Shown here: positions 33,666-41,879 of the stretch, piece by piece
Layout of the letters: each line of letters opens with the position of its first letter
Numbering within the stretch: the first letter of the stretch is position 1
Source: Bin87 sp964347975
GTDB taxonomy: Bacteria; Chloroflexota; Dehalococcoidia; Lucifugimonadales; UBA3495
DNA: 64,000 nt
Assembly: GCA_964347975.1 (NCBI GenBank)
Contig: CAYGAY010000001.1
Location: 434,001 to 498,000 of the forward strand
Reading direction: 5' to 3'
Made by a program: the position numbers and the translations under genes
The notes under the pieces: model-generated
Told to the model about the DNA's origin: nothing
The model's database searches: none
What the model saw: the letters and a program-made list of their open reading frames with translations, nothing else

Positions 33666-34892
33666 CTATGTGGTGTAAGCGCTGTTGATGATGACGTACT
33701 GCTCGGTGAGGTCGCACCCGTAAGCGGTGGCTGCGCCGTCGGAAAGATGCAGGCTTATCCGAAAATCCACCTGCTCTCCGGACATCAGGGCGACCACGGC
33801 GTCCCGATGGAACGGGATGGGAGTTCCGGCCTCCATAATGCAGACGCCGTTGACGAAGAGATCTACTTTCTCCTCGACGGCCTCGGCGCCACTGCGGCCC
33901 AGCGCCATCATCAGGCGTCCCCAGTTGGGGTCAGCGCCGTACACCGCCGATTTGACCAAGTTGCTGCCGGCGATGGTTAGAGCAGCTTTGCGGGCGTCGG
34001 TGTCGCTGCGGGCGCCATCCACTTCCACCGTGATCAAGCGCGTCGCGCCTTCGCCGTCCCGCGCCAGCATACGGGTGAGGTTGGCGCAGACCTGCTGCAG
34101 GGCTTGCCTGAACAAGCCGGCATCGGGAGAACGTTCGTCGATGACCGGGTTGCCGGCCTGGCCGTTAGCGAAGGCCAGGAACGTGTCGTTAGTGCTGCTG
34201 TCGCCGTCCACCGTCAGCATATTATAGGTTTCGTCGGCCACGGCCTTGACGGTAGTTTGCAGAAAACCGGGGTCAACGGCAGCGTCCGTGGCGGCAAAGG
34301 ACAGCATGGTTGCCATGTTGGGGTGGATCATGCCCGAACCCTTGGCAACGCCGCCGATGGTGACGGTCTGACCGGTCGAAGCGGTGAAGGATACGGCGGT
34401 CTCCTTGGGATGGGTATCGGTGGTCATCATGGCGCGGGCCAGTTCGTTACCGCCGTCGGGGTTCAGTTCGATCCGGGTAACTCCCGAACGGATCAGTGAC
34501 ATGGGCAGTTCGACACCAATGACGCCGGTGCTGCAAACCAGCACATCCTCCCCGGCAAGGCCGAGCTTGTCGGCAGCAAGGCGGGTCATTTCCTCGGCAT
34601 CCTTGTACCCTTGGGCGCCGACACAGGTGTTGGCAATGCCGGCGTTGACGATGAGCGCGGAGGCTTGGCCACGGGCCACCCGCTCTCGATCCAGGTCAAC
34701 CGTCGCAGATCGGATGGCCGACGTAGTGAATACGCCGCCTATGGAACAGGGGGCGTCGGACACCAGCATAGCAAGGTCCAGCTTGTCCTCACCCCGGGTC
34801 TTCAGGCCAATGAAAACGCCACCGGCGGAAAAACCCTGAGAGGAGGTGATGGTACCGTTAGGGATCGGGACAATATCTTCGCTGCCGGGCAT
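33666..34892 (-). CDS. argJ: Glutamate N-acetyltransferase / ornithine acetyltransferase
   Basis: A 408-residue ArgJ that transfers acetyl from N-acetylornithine to glutamate, recycling acetyl groups. Self-cleaving precursor: the KGSGMIHPNMATMLSF motif places cleavage before the Thr of MATML, giving alpha and beta chains. Other motifs: GVFTTSAIRSATVDL, NAGIANTCVGAQGYKDA, CSTGVIGVELPM and YGADPNWGRLMMALGRSG. ATG 34892 has AGGAG upstream; the longer reading has no support. First of argJ-argB. Confidence 0.93.
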   Translation of the reverse strand: MPGSEDIVPIPNGTITSSQGFSAGGVFIGLKTRGEDKLDLAMLVSDAPCSIGGVFTTSAIRSATVDLDRERVARGQASALIVNAGIANTCVGAQGYKDAEEMTRLAADKLGLAGEDVLVCSTGVIGVELPMSLIRSGVTRIELNPDGGNELARAMMTTDTHPKETAVSFTASTGQTVTIGGVAKGSGMIHPNMATMLSFAATDAAVDPGFLQTTVKAVADETYNMLTVDGDSSTNDTFLAFANGQAGNPVIDERSPDAGLFRQALQQVCANLTRMLARDGEGATRLITVEVDGARSDTDARKAALTIAGSNLVKSAVYGADPNWGRLMMALGRSGAEAVEEKVDLFVNGVCIMEAGTPIPFHRDAVVALMSGEQVDFRISLHLSDGAATAYGCDLTEQYVIINSAYTT

Positions 34893-34985
34893 GGTAGTGG
34901 AGCTCCTGGTGACCTTGATTGGCGTGGGGATGCCGAATAAATATACCATAGTCGGCGGATGGGGGATTGCGCGGAAGGCAGGGTA

Positions 34986-35453
34986 CTACCCCTCGCAGAG
35001 GTCGGTGCGATTGAGCAGGTTTCTATGGGTACGGCGAATATCCGGGCGGTCAACGGTAGTATAGATTCGACCCCGCGTGCCGCTGACAATGCGCCGGTCC
35101 CCAAAATCCTGTTGCAAATCCCGGTCGTTGGTGAACAATAACCGGGCGCCGCTGATTCTGGCCAAAGCCAGGATATGGGGGTCATCGGAGCGTATGCTTT
35201 GTGAACCCATCTCGTCGGTCTCTCTGTCAACTTGTGTGTCATCAATTTGCCTGGCCCTGCCGAATTGAACAGCGGTTTCCAGCCATACTTGGAACCGCCG
35301 ATACTCGCCAAGCTCCCGTCTGAGATGACCTCCTACAACCAACACGCCGCGCCCGCTGTCAAGCCAGTCAAGGAAAAGTTTCCCCGCCGGTGTTTGAGTA
35401 TCATGAGTACCGAACACTTCATGCCTGACGTTATTGTCAACTATGGCGCACAC
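34986..35453 (-). CDS. PIN-like domain protein paired with the AAA ATPase
   Basis: A 155-residue protein with PIN-domain features: CAIVDNNVRHEVFG at the N-terminus (first acidic residue), LDSGRGVLVVGGHLRREL and SDDPHILALARISGARLLFTNDRDLQQDF, the usual second and third acidic clusters. PIN proteins are Mg-dependent RNases, often toxins. GTG start 35453 lies 3 nt after the stop of the AAA ATPase, so the two are coupled. No antitoxin-like small protein is adjacent, so the ATPase may be the regulator. Confidence 0.72.
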   Translation of the reverse strand: MCAIVDNNVRHEVFGTHDTQTPAGKLFLDWLDSGRGVLVVGGHLRRELGEYRRFQVWLETAVQFGRARQIDDTQVDRETDEMGSQSIRSDDPHILALARISGARLLFTNDRDLQQDFGDRRIVSGTRGRIYTTVDRPDIRRTHRNLLNRTDLCEG

Positions 35454-35456
35454 TGC

Positions 35457-36758
35457 TCACAATCCAATTGAGCGGCGGGTCTCGGCCATAAAGAATTTGC
35501 CATAGGAGAGAGGCGCATCCAGCACGTTGCCGGCTTGGTCAATCCGAATGGAGTGGATTCTTACATCCAAATCCTCCGGGTCGAAGTATAGGATGGAAAC
35601 ATCCTCCGGCTTGAGGCCAGTGGTGCCGTCCCGTACATCCATGCGCACCCGGTCAATGATGTAGTCGCTGTGCGTTTCAATCACTAGCTGCCGGCCCTCA
35701 GCAGCTACGGAGCAGAAAAGGCTGCCCAGCGCAGCTTGCGCCTGGGGATGCAGGTGGACCTCGGGCTGCTGGAGGAGGAACATGGTCGGGGCGTCAGAAC
35801 GCAACAACTCGGTCAGTATGGGCAATGCCTGAGCGACTCCATAGCCCACGTCGATTAGGTTGCGCCAGTGGCCTTTGCGCCTCCTCGATTTCGAGCCGCT
35901 GTGCTTGCGGACTTGGATTTGAAACGGGTCGCCGTCCGATCTGCCGAAGGATCTGACTGAAATTTCGTTGAATAGCTCAGATTCGGCGCCGAATCCTTCC
36001 AGCCTACTTTTGAGTAACTGCCATTCATCCGCTTCTCGGCGCGAAAGATTCGCCAAGTAGCTAGGAATGTAATCTCCTTCACCGTCTTGCACCATCAACA
36101 TCGGGTCGTAGGTGCGACGTGGTTGGGAACGCACCGGGGAACCGGCAAAAGGCCGTGGGGAGTATCTCGTTTGAATACGTATAAGATTGAAGAATCGCTG
36201 TCCAGCGTCGCTGTCAGAGCGAAACAGTTGGGGTGATAATGTGCTCACAAAGTCCAGCGTCACTAAACCGGTACTTTGGTGTATTGCCATCTCGTTGCCA
36301 AGATCTTGCCAGCTACCTTTGCCAATACGATACCGGACGCGCTCCCCGTCCCGGGTTTCAGTTGCGCGTAGCTCGACAGCAATATCGTTATAGCCATATA
36401 TTCGTACCGTCGGATACGGCGCCGTCTGCCAGTTTTCCAAGGTGGCCGCGAAGCTTATAGTGTCATCGCGCGAACCGTAGAAGGTACACGCTTGGAATTC
36501 GCCACGAAAAAAGCCGACTCTATTGGCGTGTCTTCCACCCCGGTGCACTATGTCGTCCCACGACCCCAAGTCGTAAGGTTCCTCCCGAAAATTCGGCACC
36601 ACTCCCCGGAACGCCATGTCCCACAGCGCCCGTATCAGCGCCAGGAACGATGTCTTCCCCGTGCTGTTGGGGCCGACCAGCAACGTTAGCGGCGCAAGTC
36701 GCGCCGTCTGCTCTTCGCTGCCGAAACAGCGGTAGTTCTGGAGCGTTATGCTGTCCAT
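35457..36758 (-). CDS. AAA (OLD/AAA_15-21-like) ATPase
   Basis: A 433-residue ABC-type/OLD-like ATPase: start ITLQNYRCF, Walker A LLVGPNSTGKTSFLALI, a long variable insert (about residues 60-330), LIDVGYGVAQALPILTELL (signature-like), and the Walker B region TMFLLQQPEVHLHPQAQAALGSLF followed by QLVIETHSDYIIDRVR. Canonical relatives have LLEQPE or LLEEPE; here the first acidic position is Gln. No C-terminal TOPRIM is present. The adjacent PIN-like gene may supply the nuclease, as in two-gene ATPase/effector defence systems. Confidence 0.85.
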   Translation of the reverse strand: MDSITLQNYRCFGSEEQTARLAPLTLLVGPNSTGKTSFLALIRALWDMAFRGVVPNFREEPYDLGSWDDIVHRGGRHANRVGFFRGEFQACTFYGSRDDTISFAATLENWQTAPYPTVRIYGYNDIAVELRATETRDGERVRYRIGKGSWQDLGNEMAIHQSTGLVTLDFVSTLSPQLFRSDSDAGQRFFNLIRIQTRYSPRPFAGSPVRSQPRRTYDPMLMVQDGEGDYIPSYLANLSRREADEWQLLKSRLEGFGAESELFNEISVRSFGRSDGDPFQIQVRKHSGSKSRRRKGHWRNLIDVGYGVAQALPILTELLRSDAPTMFLLQQPEVHLHPQAQAALGSLFCSVAAEGRQLVIETHSDYIIDRVRMDVRDGTTGLKPEDVSILYFDPEDLDVRIHSIRIDQAGNVLDAPLSYGKFFMAETRRSIGL

Positions 36759-36773
36759 GCGGTCAGTTTAGCA

Positions 36774-37235
36774 CTAACCCTGGCTGCGCCGCTCCTCGAA
36801 GTTGGCGGTGATGGTCTGTTCCGCGCGCCGGCTGTGCTGGGCGATGAATTGCTCCAGGCGGCGGATTTCGGCGGCGGCTTCCGCGGATGCCGGCTGACGC
36901 CCAAATTGCTGTCTCAGCTGCGCCAACGCCTTGCGCGCCTCGTCAACTTGCTGCACCGACTCCAGCGCTGCCAGTTCGTCCAACGCCGCTTTTTTCACTG
37001 TGAGCAAACGCCGGCGATTGTCTTCAGCGTCCCGTAAGCGTTCCTCGATTTCGCCCATTGCAGACAGCGCCATATCCAGCGGAGCGCGACCGTAAATGGT
37101 CTGTCTCGGCAATCGCCGCAGTTGGGTACGGAACTGGTTAATGGAGGCGTCAAGTTGCTCTTCTTTATGGCGAACTTCGGCCAGCGACAGACGCAAAGCC
37201 GCCATGGCCTGCTGCAATTGCGAGTTCGTTGACAT
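36774..37235 (-). CDS. Coiled-coil hypothetical protein
   Basis: A 153-residue, almost wholly helical protein: LQQAMAALRLSLAEVRHKEEQLD, IEERLRDAEDNRRRLLTVKKAALDEL and EAAAEIRRLEQFIAQHSRRAEQ show heptads of a long coiled coil. No membrane segment or enzyme motif. It ends 15 nt before the AAA ATPase start on the same strand and could be part of that operon as a scaffold, but such proteins are common and the link is only positional. Confidence 0.65.
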   Translation of the reverse strand: MSTNSQLQQAMAALRLSLAEVRHKEEQLDASINQFRTQLRRLPRQTIYGRAPLDMALSAMGEIEERLRDAEDNRRRLLTVKKAALDELAALESVQQVDEARKALAQLRQQFGRQPASAEAAAEIRRLEQFIAQHSRRAEQTITANFEERRSQG

Positions 37236-37252
37236 GACTCGATATAAGTACC

Positions 37253-37274
37253 GGGGCGAATGACCATCCGCCCC
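37253..37274. repeat. GGGGCGA-family hairpin
   Basis: GGGGCGAAT / ATCCGCCCC with one mismatch and a GACC loop, in the 62-nt gap between the aminotransferase and coiled-coil genes. No T-run. Confidence 0.5.
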
Positions 37275-37297
37275 TCGATTGTCCTGATGTTGAGGGT

Positions 37298-38413
37298 CTA
37301 ACCCTTGAAACCGACCTTGGGGAGCACTCGCTCAAGGGCCTCCAAGACCTCGACGATATCATCTTTGGTGACCCAACCGAGGTGTCCGATGCGGAAGCAG
37401 TGGCCGGTCAGCTTGCCCTGTCCGCCGGCCAGCACCACGCCCTCCTCCTCACGCATCATAGCCATAAACTTGCCGCCGTCGATATCCGCGGGCATCTTTA
37501 TACCAGTGACGGTATTGGAGGCGCGGGTTTCGTCGTTGGCAAGGAGTTGAAGACCCAACGCCTTGACGCCGGCGCGGCAATACTCGGCGACGGCCGCGTG
37601 ACGCTCGTACACCGTTTCAAGCCCCTCGTTCAGAATGCGATCCAAACCCAGGCGCAGGCCGTAGAGCAAGGCCACGTTCGGAGTCCAGGGAGTTTGACCA
37701 CGCGCCAAAGAGCGCTCGGCAGCCATCAGGTCGAAATAGAACCTGGGCATTTTGGCGTCCTGGTAGGCTTCCCAGCCACGGGCGCTGATACTAATGAAGG
37801 CCAGGCCCGGTGGGATCATAAAGCCCTTCTGGGAGCCGGTTGCCACCAGGTCGCAGTTCCAGCCGTCAACCGGGAGCGGGATGCAGCCCAGGCTGCTGAC
37901 CGCGTCCACCAGCAGCAACTTGTCGAATTCGCCCTTTACCACCCGCGCAATTGACTCCAAGTCGTGGGTAACGCCGGTGGAGGTCTCATTATGTGTCACC
38001 AGGACGGCTTTGACGGCAGGGTCTTTTTGTAGCTGGGATCGGATAGCGTCCGGATCTATGGCCTCTCCCCACTCAAAGTCCATGCGGGTGACGTCCGCGC
38101 CGTAACCCTCGGCGATCTGCACGAATCGGTCGCCGAAGGAACCAGCGGTGGCAGCGATAACCTTGTCGCCGGGAGAAAGGGTGTTGACCACCGCCGCTTC
38201 CAAAGCGCCAGTGCCGCTGGAGGTCAGGATATAGAGGTCGTTGGTGGTCATGAAGACCTGTTTCAATCCGGCGGTGGTGGCCTCGATCAGTTCCCTGAAC
38301 TCCGGCCCCCGGTGGTTGATCATGGGCAACGACATTTCCTCGACGATGTCGTCGGGGATAGGCGTGGGGCCGGGGGTACGCAGGTTCTGGGGTTCAATTT
38401 TGGTCAAGGTCAT
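37298..38413 (-). CDS. Class V aminotransferase (serine-pyruvate / alanine-glyoxylate type)
   Basis: A 371-residue fold-type I PLP enzyme. GPTPIPDDIVEEMSLPMINHRGPEF at the start, LTSSGTGALEAAVVNTLSPGDKV, THNETSTGVTHDLESIA, LLVDAVSSLGCIPLPVD (Asp contacting PLP) and the PLP lysine in ATGSQKGFMIPPGLAFI. It likely moves amino groups between serine or alanine and glyoxylate or pyruvate; some relatives act in one-carbon or soluble-hydrogenase contexts. A clear promoter (38471-38500) lies upstream; an AGGAG ribosome site is present. Confidence 0.9.
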   Translation of the reverse strand: MTLTKIEPQNLRTPGPTPIPDDIVEEMSLPMINHRGPEFRELIEATTAGLKQVFMTTNDLYILTSSGTGALEAAVVNTLSPGDKVIAATAGSFGDRFVQIAEGYGADVTRMDFEWGEAIDPDAIRSQLQKDPAVKAVLVTHNETSTGVTHDLESIARVVKGEFDKLLLVDAVSSLGCIPLPVDGWNCDLVATGSQKGFMIPPGLAFISISARGWEAYQDAKMPRFYFDLMAAERSLARGQTPWTPNVALLYGLRLGLDRILNEGLETVYERHAAVAEYCRAGVKALGLQLLANDETRASNTVTGIKMPADIDGGKFMAMMREEEGVVLAGGQGKLTGHCFRIGHLGWVTKDDIVEVLEALERVLPKVGFKG

Positions 38414-38470
38414 CGGGGAAGCTCCTGGAGAATACTAATTTGGGTGGCAGATGTTGACACAACACTCAAT

Positions 38471-38500
38471 ATTATACCAGCAAATTACGAAATCTGTCGG
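38471..38500 (-). promoter_or_regulatory. Promoter for the class V aminotransferase
   Basis: On the minus strand there is CCGACA (38495-38500), an 18-nt spacer and a perfect TATAAT (38471-38476), about 60 nt before the start at 38413. Confidence 0.6.
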
Positions 38501-38584
38501 AAGTCAGCGAAATCCGGCGACCTTCTCTTGATACAGGCTGAACCGTGGCGTCGTCGATATTCGCCGTTCTGTCGTGAATATGCG

Positions 38585-39196
38585 TCAGTCGAGCATGAAA
38601 TCCCCTACTGCCAAAACCACGTCAGGGAACGCCTTGGGGCTGACTCTGCCGTTAGCAGTAACCACTCGTCGATTCCGATACGCGCCGCCCACCGGGTCAT
38701 CATAGGCTTCCACCTCCCGCGCCCGCAGGTTCACAATCCACACTTCCGGTATGCCGGCGGCGGCGTAGCGCGACAACTTCGCCTCGCGGTCTGACTCCAG
38801 CGAGCTGTCGGCGACTTCTATCAGCAACAGTACGTCGGCCGGCGTGGGCGTCGCCCGGTGGTAATCGTCGCGCAGCCGCAAAACGGCGATGTCCGGTTGG
38901 AGCAGGCCGTAGTCATTGAGCCGAACCGGCCCCCGCACGCGGACCCGCGCCTGACCGTACAACTTGTAAATCAGGTCGCTGCCGAGACGGTCAGTTCCAT
39001 CCGCGTGGGGATCCCCAATGGGTGGCATGATAAATATCTCTCCGTCCACCAGCTCAATGCGCTCATCATCAAAGATGCCGGCCTCGTCCATGATATAGAG
39101 TTCGTCCACGGTAAAACGACGTCGCTCAGCAACCGGCGGCGCAGCCGTTACGGTGGCATTCGCAGGGGTAGCGGCAGTTGGTACGGGCGTGGTCAT
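38585..39196 (-). CDS. Uma2-family (DUF820) putative endonuclease
   Basis: A 203-residue Uma2 protein with an N-terminal Ala/Pro-rich stretch (about 25 residues), RRFTVDELYIMDEAGIFDDERIELVDGEIFIMPP, GLLQPDIAVLRLRDDYH, and DVLLLIEVADSSLESDREAKLSRYAAAGIPEVWIVNLRAREVE. The E-V-A-D-S-S plus later D-R-E-A-K pattern fits the family nuclease core. It starts 17 nt after the DUF1015 stop. Second of three copies here. Confidence 0.87.
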   Translation of the reverse strand: MTTPVPTAATPANATVTAAPPVAERRRFTVDELYIMDEAGIFDDERIELVDGEIFIMPPIGDPHADGTDRLGSDLIYKLYGQARVRVRGPVRLNDYGLLQPDIAVLRLRDDYHRATPTPADVLLLIEVADSSLESDREAKLSRYAAAGIPEVWIVNLRAREVEAYDDPVGGAYRNRRVVTANGRVSPKAFPDVVLAVGDFMLD

Positions 39197-39212
39197 GGGA
39201 TAATCTCCCTGG

Positions 39213-40496
39213 CTACAGGCTCCCCGCCAGCTGGTTGATGACCAGCCCCGTAGGCAGCTTGGGGTAGAAGAAGGTGGATTTCGGCGGCAGGCGATTGCCG
39301 GCGCTGACTATTTGCCGGAAGGGTTCCAGTGGGAAGGGCTTGAGGAGAATAGCCGCCTGGCGCGCTCCGGCGGCAACGCCCTGGGTGATGGCATCATGGT
39401 CAGGACTGTAGTCGACGTGCCGGGCCAGGGCTTCTCCCAAAACCGGCGAGAGTACCCGTTCCTGCAAGACCCAAGCCTCCGAAACAGCCAATGAACCCCA
39501 GGAACCCAAGTCTGCCTCCGGGCGCAAGGTGTGGAGGGTGGGAGGCGCGTCCGCCCAGAAAACGGCGAAACAATGGCCGCTTTCACCGATTCGGGTGACC
39601 TCTCCCACTGCGGCCGACGGGGTGATGTCTGGATTCAATGGTTGCGCGTCAAATATCTTGTCCATGTTGAGACGCACTGCGGACAACTGTTCCGGGGATA
39701 ATCCCTGGAGCACCCGGTGATAAGGGAGCAGAAGAAGTCCAGGATCGTCAAACTCGATAAGAGTCATCATCACGTAGTTGGCGGCGGCCTGGAGGTTCGA
39801 CTGAGCGCCGGCGGATTGCCGGCGCCGGTAACGTAGCGCGGCTTCATAGCGGTGGTGTCCGTCGGCCAGGAACACGGGGCGGTTGGCGAAGGCATCGTTG
39901 ATTTTAGCCTGGACAGCGGGATCAGCGATGCGCCAGAGCCGGGCATCGCCCCCGGCCGGGGTTTGGGCGGCAGCGTCGGGAGGATCGGAACTGATGCGGT
40001 CAAAAATGGTTTGCAAGGCGCCTTCCGAGTCACGATACAGCGACATTATCGGGCTGAATTGAGCCTGGCAGGTATCGAGCAGCGCCACTCGGTCCAACAC
40101 GGCCGGTTCCCTGGTGAACTCGTGGGGGAAAACGGCCCCAGCGTCGTAATCCTCTACCAACACGTCGGCAAACAACCCCAAGTGTTGGTAATGTCGTCCT
40201 CCGAAATCATAGGTGTGGCTCATCAGGTAGAAGGAGGGAGTTTCGTCCCTGATCAGAATGCCATCGGCCAGCCAACCGTTGAATAATGCTGCTGCCTGTC
40301 GGTAACCGGTTTGGGGGTCAACCGGATCGGGTTGCTCACCACCTTCGAGGTGTACCGCGTTATAAGGGCTGCGGCGCTGCAGGTCCGCCTTGAGTTCGGG
40401 CCCGATCATATCGTACGGCGGGCAGATTACTGAGGACAGGCTGCCCACGGCATTCGGGTCGAAACGGCAGCCTCGGAAGGGTTTGATGGTGGCCAT
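39213..40496 (-). CDS. DUF1015 family protein (SerK-like)
   Basis: A 427-residue soluble protein: IKPFRGCRFDPNAVGSLSSVICPPYDMI, RSPYNAVHLEGGEQ, HEFTREPAVLDRVALLDTCQAQFSPIMSLY, VFLADGHHRYEAALRYR and ANYVMMTLIEFDDPGLLLLPYHRVL, all hallmark blocks of DUF1015. The family is related to archaeal ADP-dependent serine kinase SerK, so a ParB/Srx-like phosphotransfer role is possible but not shown here. Likely co-transcribed with the Uma2 gene downstream. Confidence 0.9.
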   Translation of the reverse strand: MATIKPFRGCRFDPNAVGSLSSVICPPYDMIGPELKADLQRRSPYNAVHLEGGEQPDPVDPQTGYRQAAALFNGWLADGILIRDETPSFYLMSHTYDFGGRHYQHLGLFADVLVEDYDAGAVFPHEFTREPAVLDRVALLDTCQAQFSPIMSLYRDSEGALQTIFDRISSDPPDAAAQTPAGGDARLWRIADPAVQAKINDAFANRPVFLADGHHRYEAALRYRRRQSAGAQSNLQAAANYVMMTLIEFDDPGLLLLPYHRVLQGLSPEQLSAVRLNMDKIFDAQPLNPDITPSAAVGEVTRIGESGHCFAVFWADAPPTLHTLRPEADLGSWGSLAVSEAWVLQERVLSPVLGEALARHVDYSPDHDAITQGVAAGARQAAILLKPFPLEPFRQIVSAGNRLPPKSTFFYPKLPTGLVINQLAGSL

Positions 40497-40613
40497 GGGT
40501 ATCGGCGCTCCGTTGGGATGCTGGGTACCGGCTCATCATAGCATTTTCCACCCCGGGACATACGGCGCAACGTCGGTGAGGGAGGTGTGCCCGTCGATGG
40601 ATGCGCCGCGCAA

Positions 40614-41879
40614 TCAGTAAACCACGCGCTCATCGGCTAATCGGCCTAGCTCGTCCTCGTCGATGCCCAGCAATTCATTGAGAACATACCTGTTGTGCTG
40701 TCCCAGGAGTGGCGCGGGCGCGCGGATACCGCCGGGAGTGTCGCTGAAACGCCAGGGTACGCCGTAGAGCATCTCGGCGCCGACGTGGGGGTGGTCAATT
40801 TCGGCGTAAGTTTCGCGAGCGTTGAGGTGTGGGTCCGCGAACTGGTCAGCAATGTTCATGACGGGCATGGCGGCAACGCCGACGCTTTGCAGACGTTCCA
40901 TCACCTCCCCAGGTGTCAGCGTGCGAGTCCAGGAGGATATGATTTCGTCCAGGGCGCGGCGGTTTTCCCAACGGGACAATGCGTTTGCGAACCGGAGATC
41001 TCCGGATAGCGCGTCGTCTTCGATGACTCGGGTGAGGGCTTTCCATTCAGCATCAGTCCGCACGGCAATGGCGACCCAGGCATCTTCCCCGGAGCACGGA
41101 TAGTTGTTGTGGGGGGCAAATTCGGGATCATCGTTACTCGGCGGCACAGGAACAATGCCAGTCATTTGGTATTGGAGCATAGGAACGCCCAATAGCGCGG
41201 TTGTCCCCTCCAGATGCGCCGCTTCAACGTACTGACCCGCGCCGGTCCGGTTGCGGCGCCAGAGCGCGGCGACCACTCCCAGGGCCGCGCACAATGCGGC
41301 TACGGTGTCGCTCCAGGCGGCCTGCAATTCGCCGACCAAAGGCTCGCCCTCCTCGGGCGGGTAACCAACCAGGCTCATCATCCCCGACATGGCCTGGATT
41401 ATCGGGGCGTAAGCGACCATGTCTCGCAGCGGTCCGGCGTCTCCAAAGGCTGGCATCGCAGCGACGATGATGTCGGGCTTGACGGCGCGAAGCGTCGCGT
41501 AGTCCATGCCCAGCCGTTGCAAAACGCCGGGGGAGAAATTGGACAGCACCACGTCGCTTGCGGCGGCCAACTTCGTAAGGACGTCGCGGCCCGCATTGGT
41601 ACGGAGGTTGAGGGTCACGCTCAACTTGTTGCGGTTGAGGCCGTGGAATACGGGCTGCAACTCAGGCCACAAGCCCCGGTCGCCGCCGGCGAGGTCTTCG
41701 CCGTGATTGGCAATGGGTATCATGGGCCGCCCCAAGCGCATACCGTCCATGCGGGCGCGGCTTTCCACCTTGATGACCTCCGCGCCCATATCGGCGAGAA
41801 GTTGCCCGGCCATGGGACCGGCCCAGGCGCTGCCGAGATCAACCACCCGAACACTGCGCAGCGGGAGCGGAGTCATCAA
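40614..41879 (-). CDS. Family III CoA-transferase (CaiB/BaiF), second of pair; catalytic Asp replaced
   Basis: A 421-residue CaiB/BaiF protein: VRVVDLGSAWAGPMAGQLLADMGAEVIKVES, HGLNRNKLSVTLNL, SNFSPGVLQRLGMDY, AAMPAFGDAGP and LLGQHNRYVLNELLG. Active members have a catalytic Asp in a YDLxxQAxSG-type motif; here the aligned residues read AYAPIIQAMSG, Ala in place of Asp. It may be inactive alone and work as a heteromer with the upstream gene, which keeps the Asp and overlaps it by 4 bp. Substrate unknown. Confidence 0.87.
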   Translation of the reverse strand: MMTPLPLRSVRVVDLGSAWAGPMAGQLLADMGAEVIKVESRARMDGMRLGRPMIPIANHGEDLAGGDRGLWPELQPVFHGLNRNKLSVTLNLRTNAGRDVLTKLAAASDVVLSNFSPGVLQRLGMDYATLRAVKPDIIVAAMPAFGDAGPLRDMVAYAPIIQAMSGMMSLVGYPPEEGEPLVGELQAAWSDTVAALCAALGVVAALWRRNRTGAGQYVEAAHLEGTTALLGVPMLQYQMTGIVPVPPSNDDPEFAPHNNYPCSGEDAWVAIAVRTDAEWKALTRVIEDDALSGDLRFANALSRWENRRALDEIISSWTRTLTPGEVMERLQSVGVAAMPVMNIADQFADPHLNARETYAEIDHPHVGAEMLYGVPWRFSDTPGGIRAPAPLLGQHNRYVLNELLGIDEDELGRLADERVVY

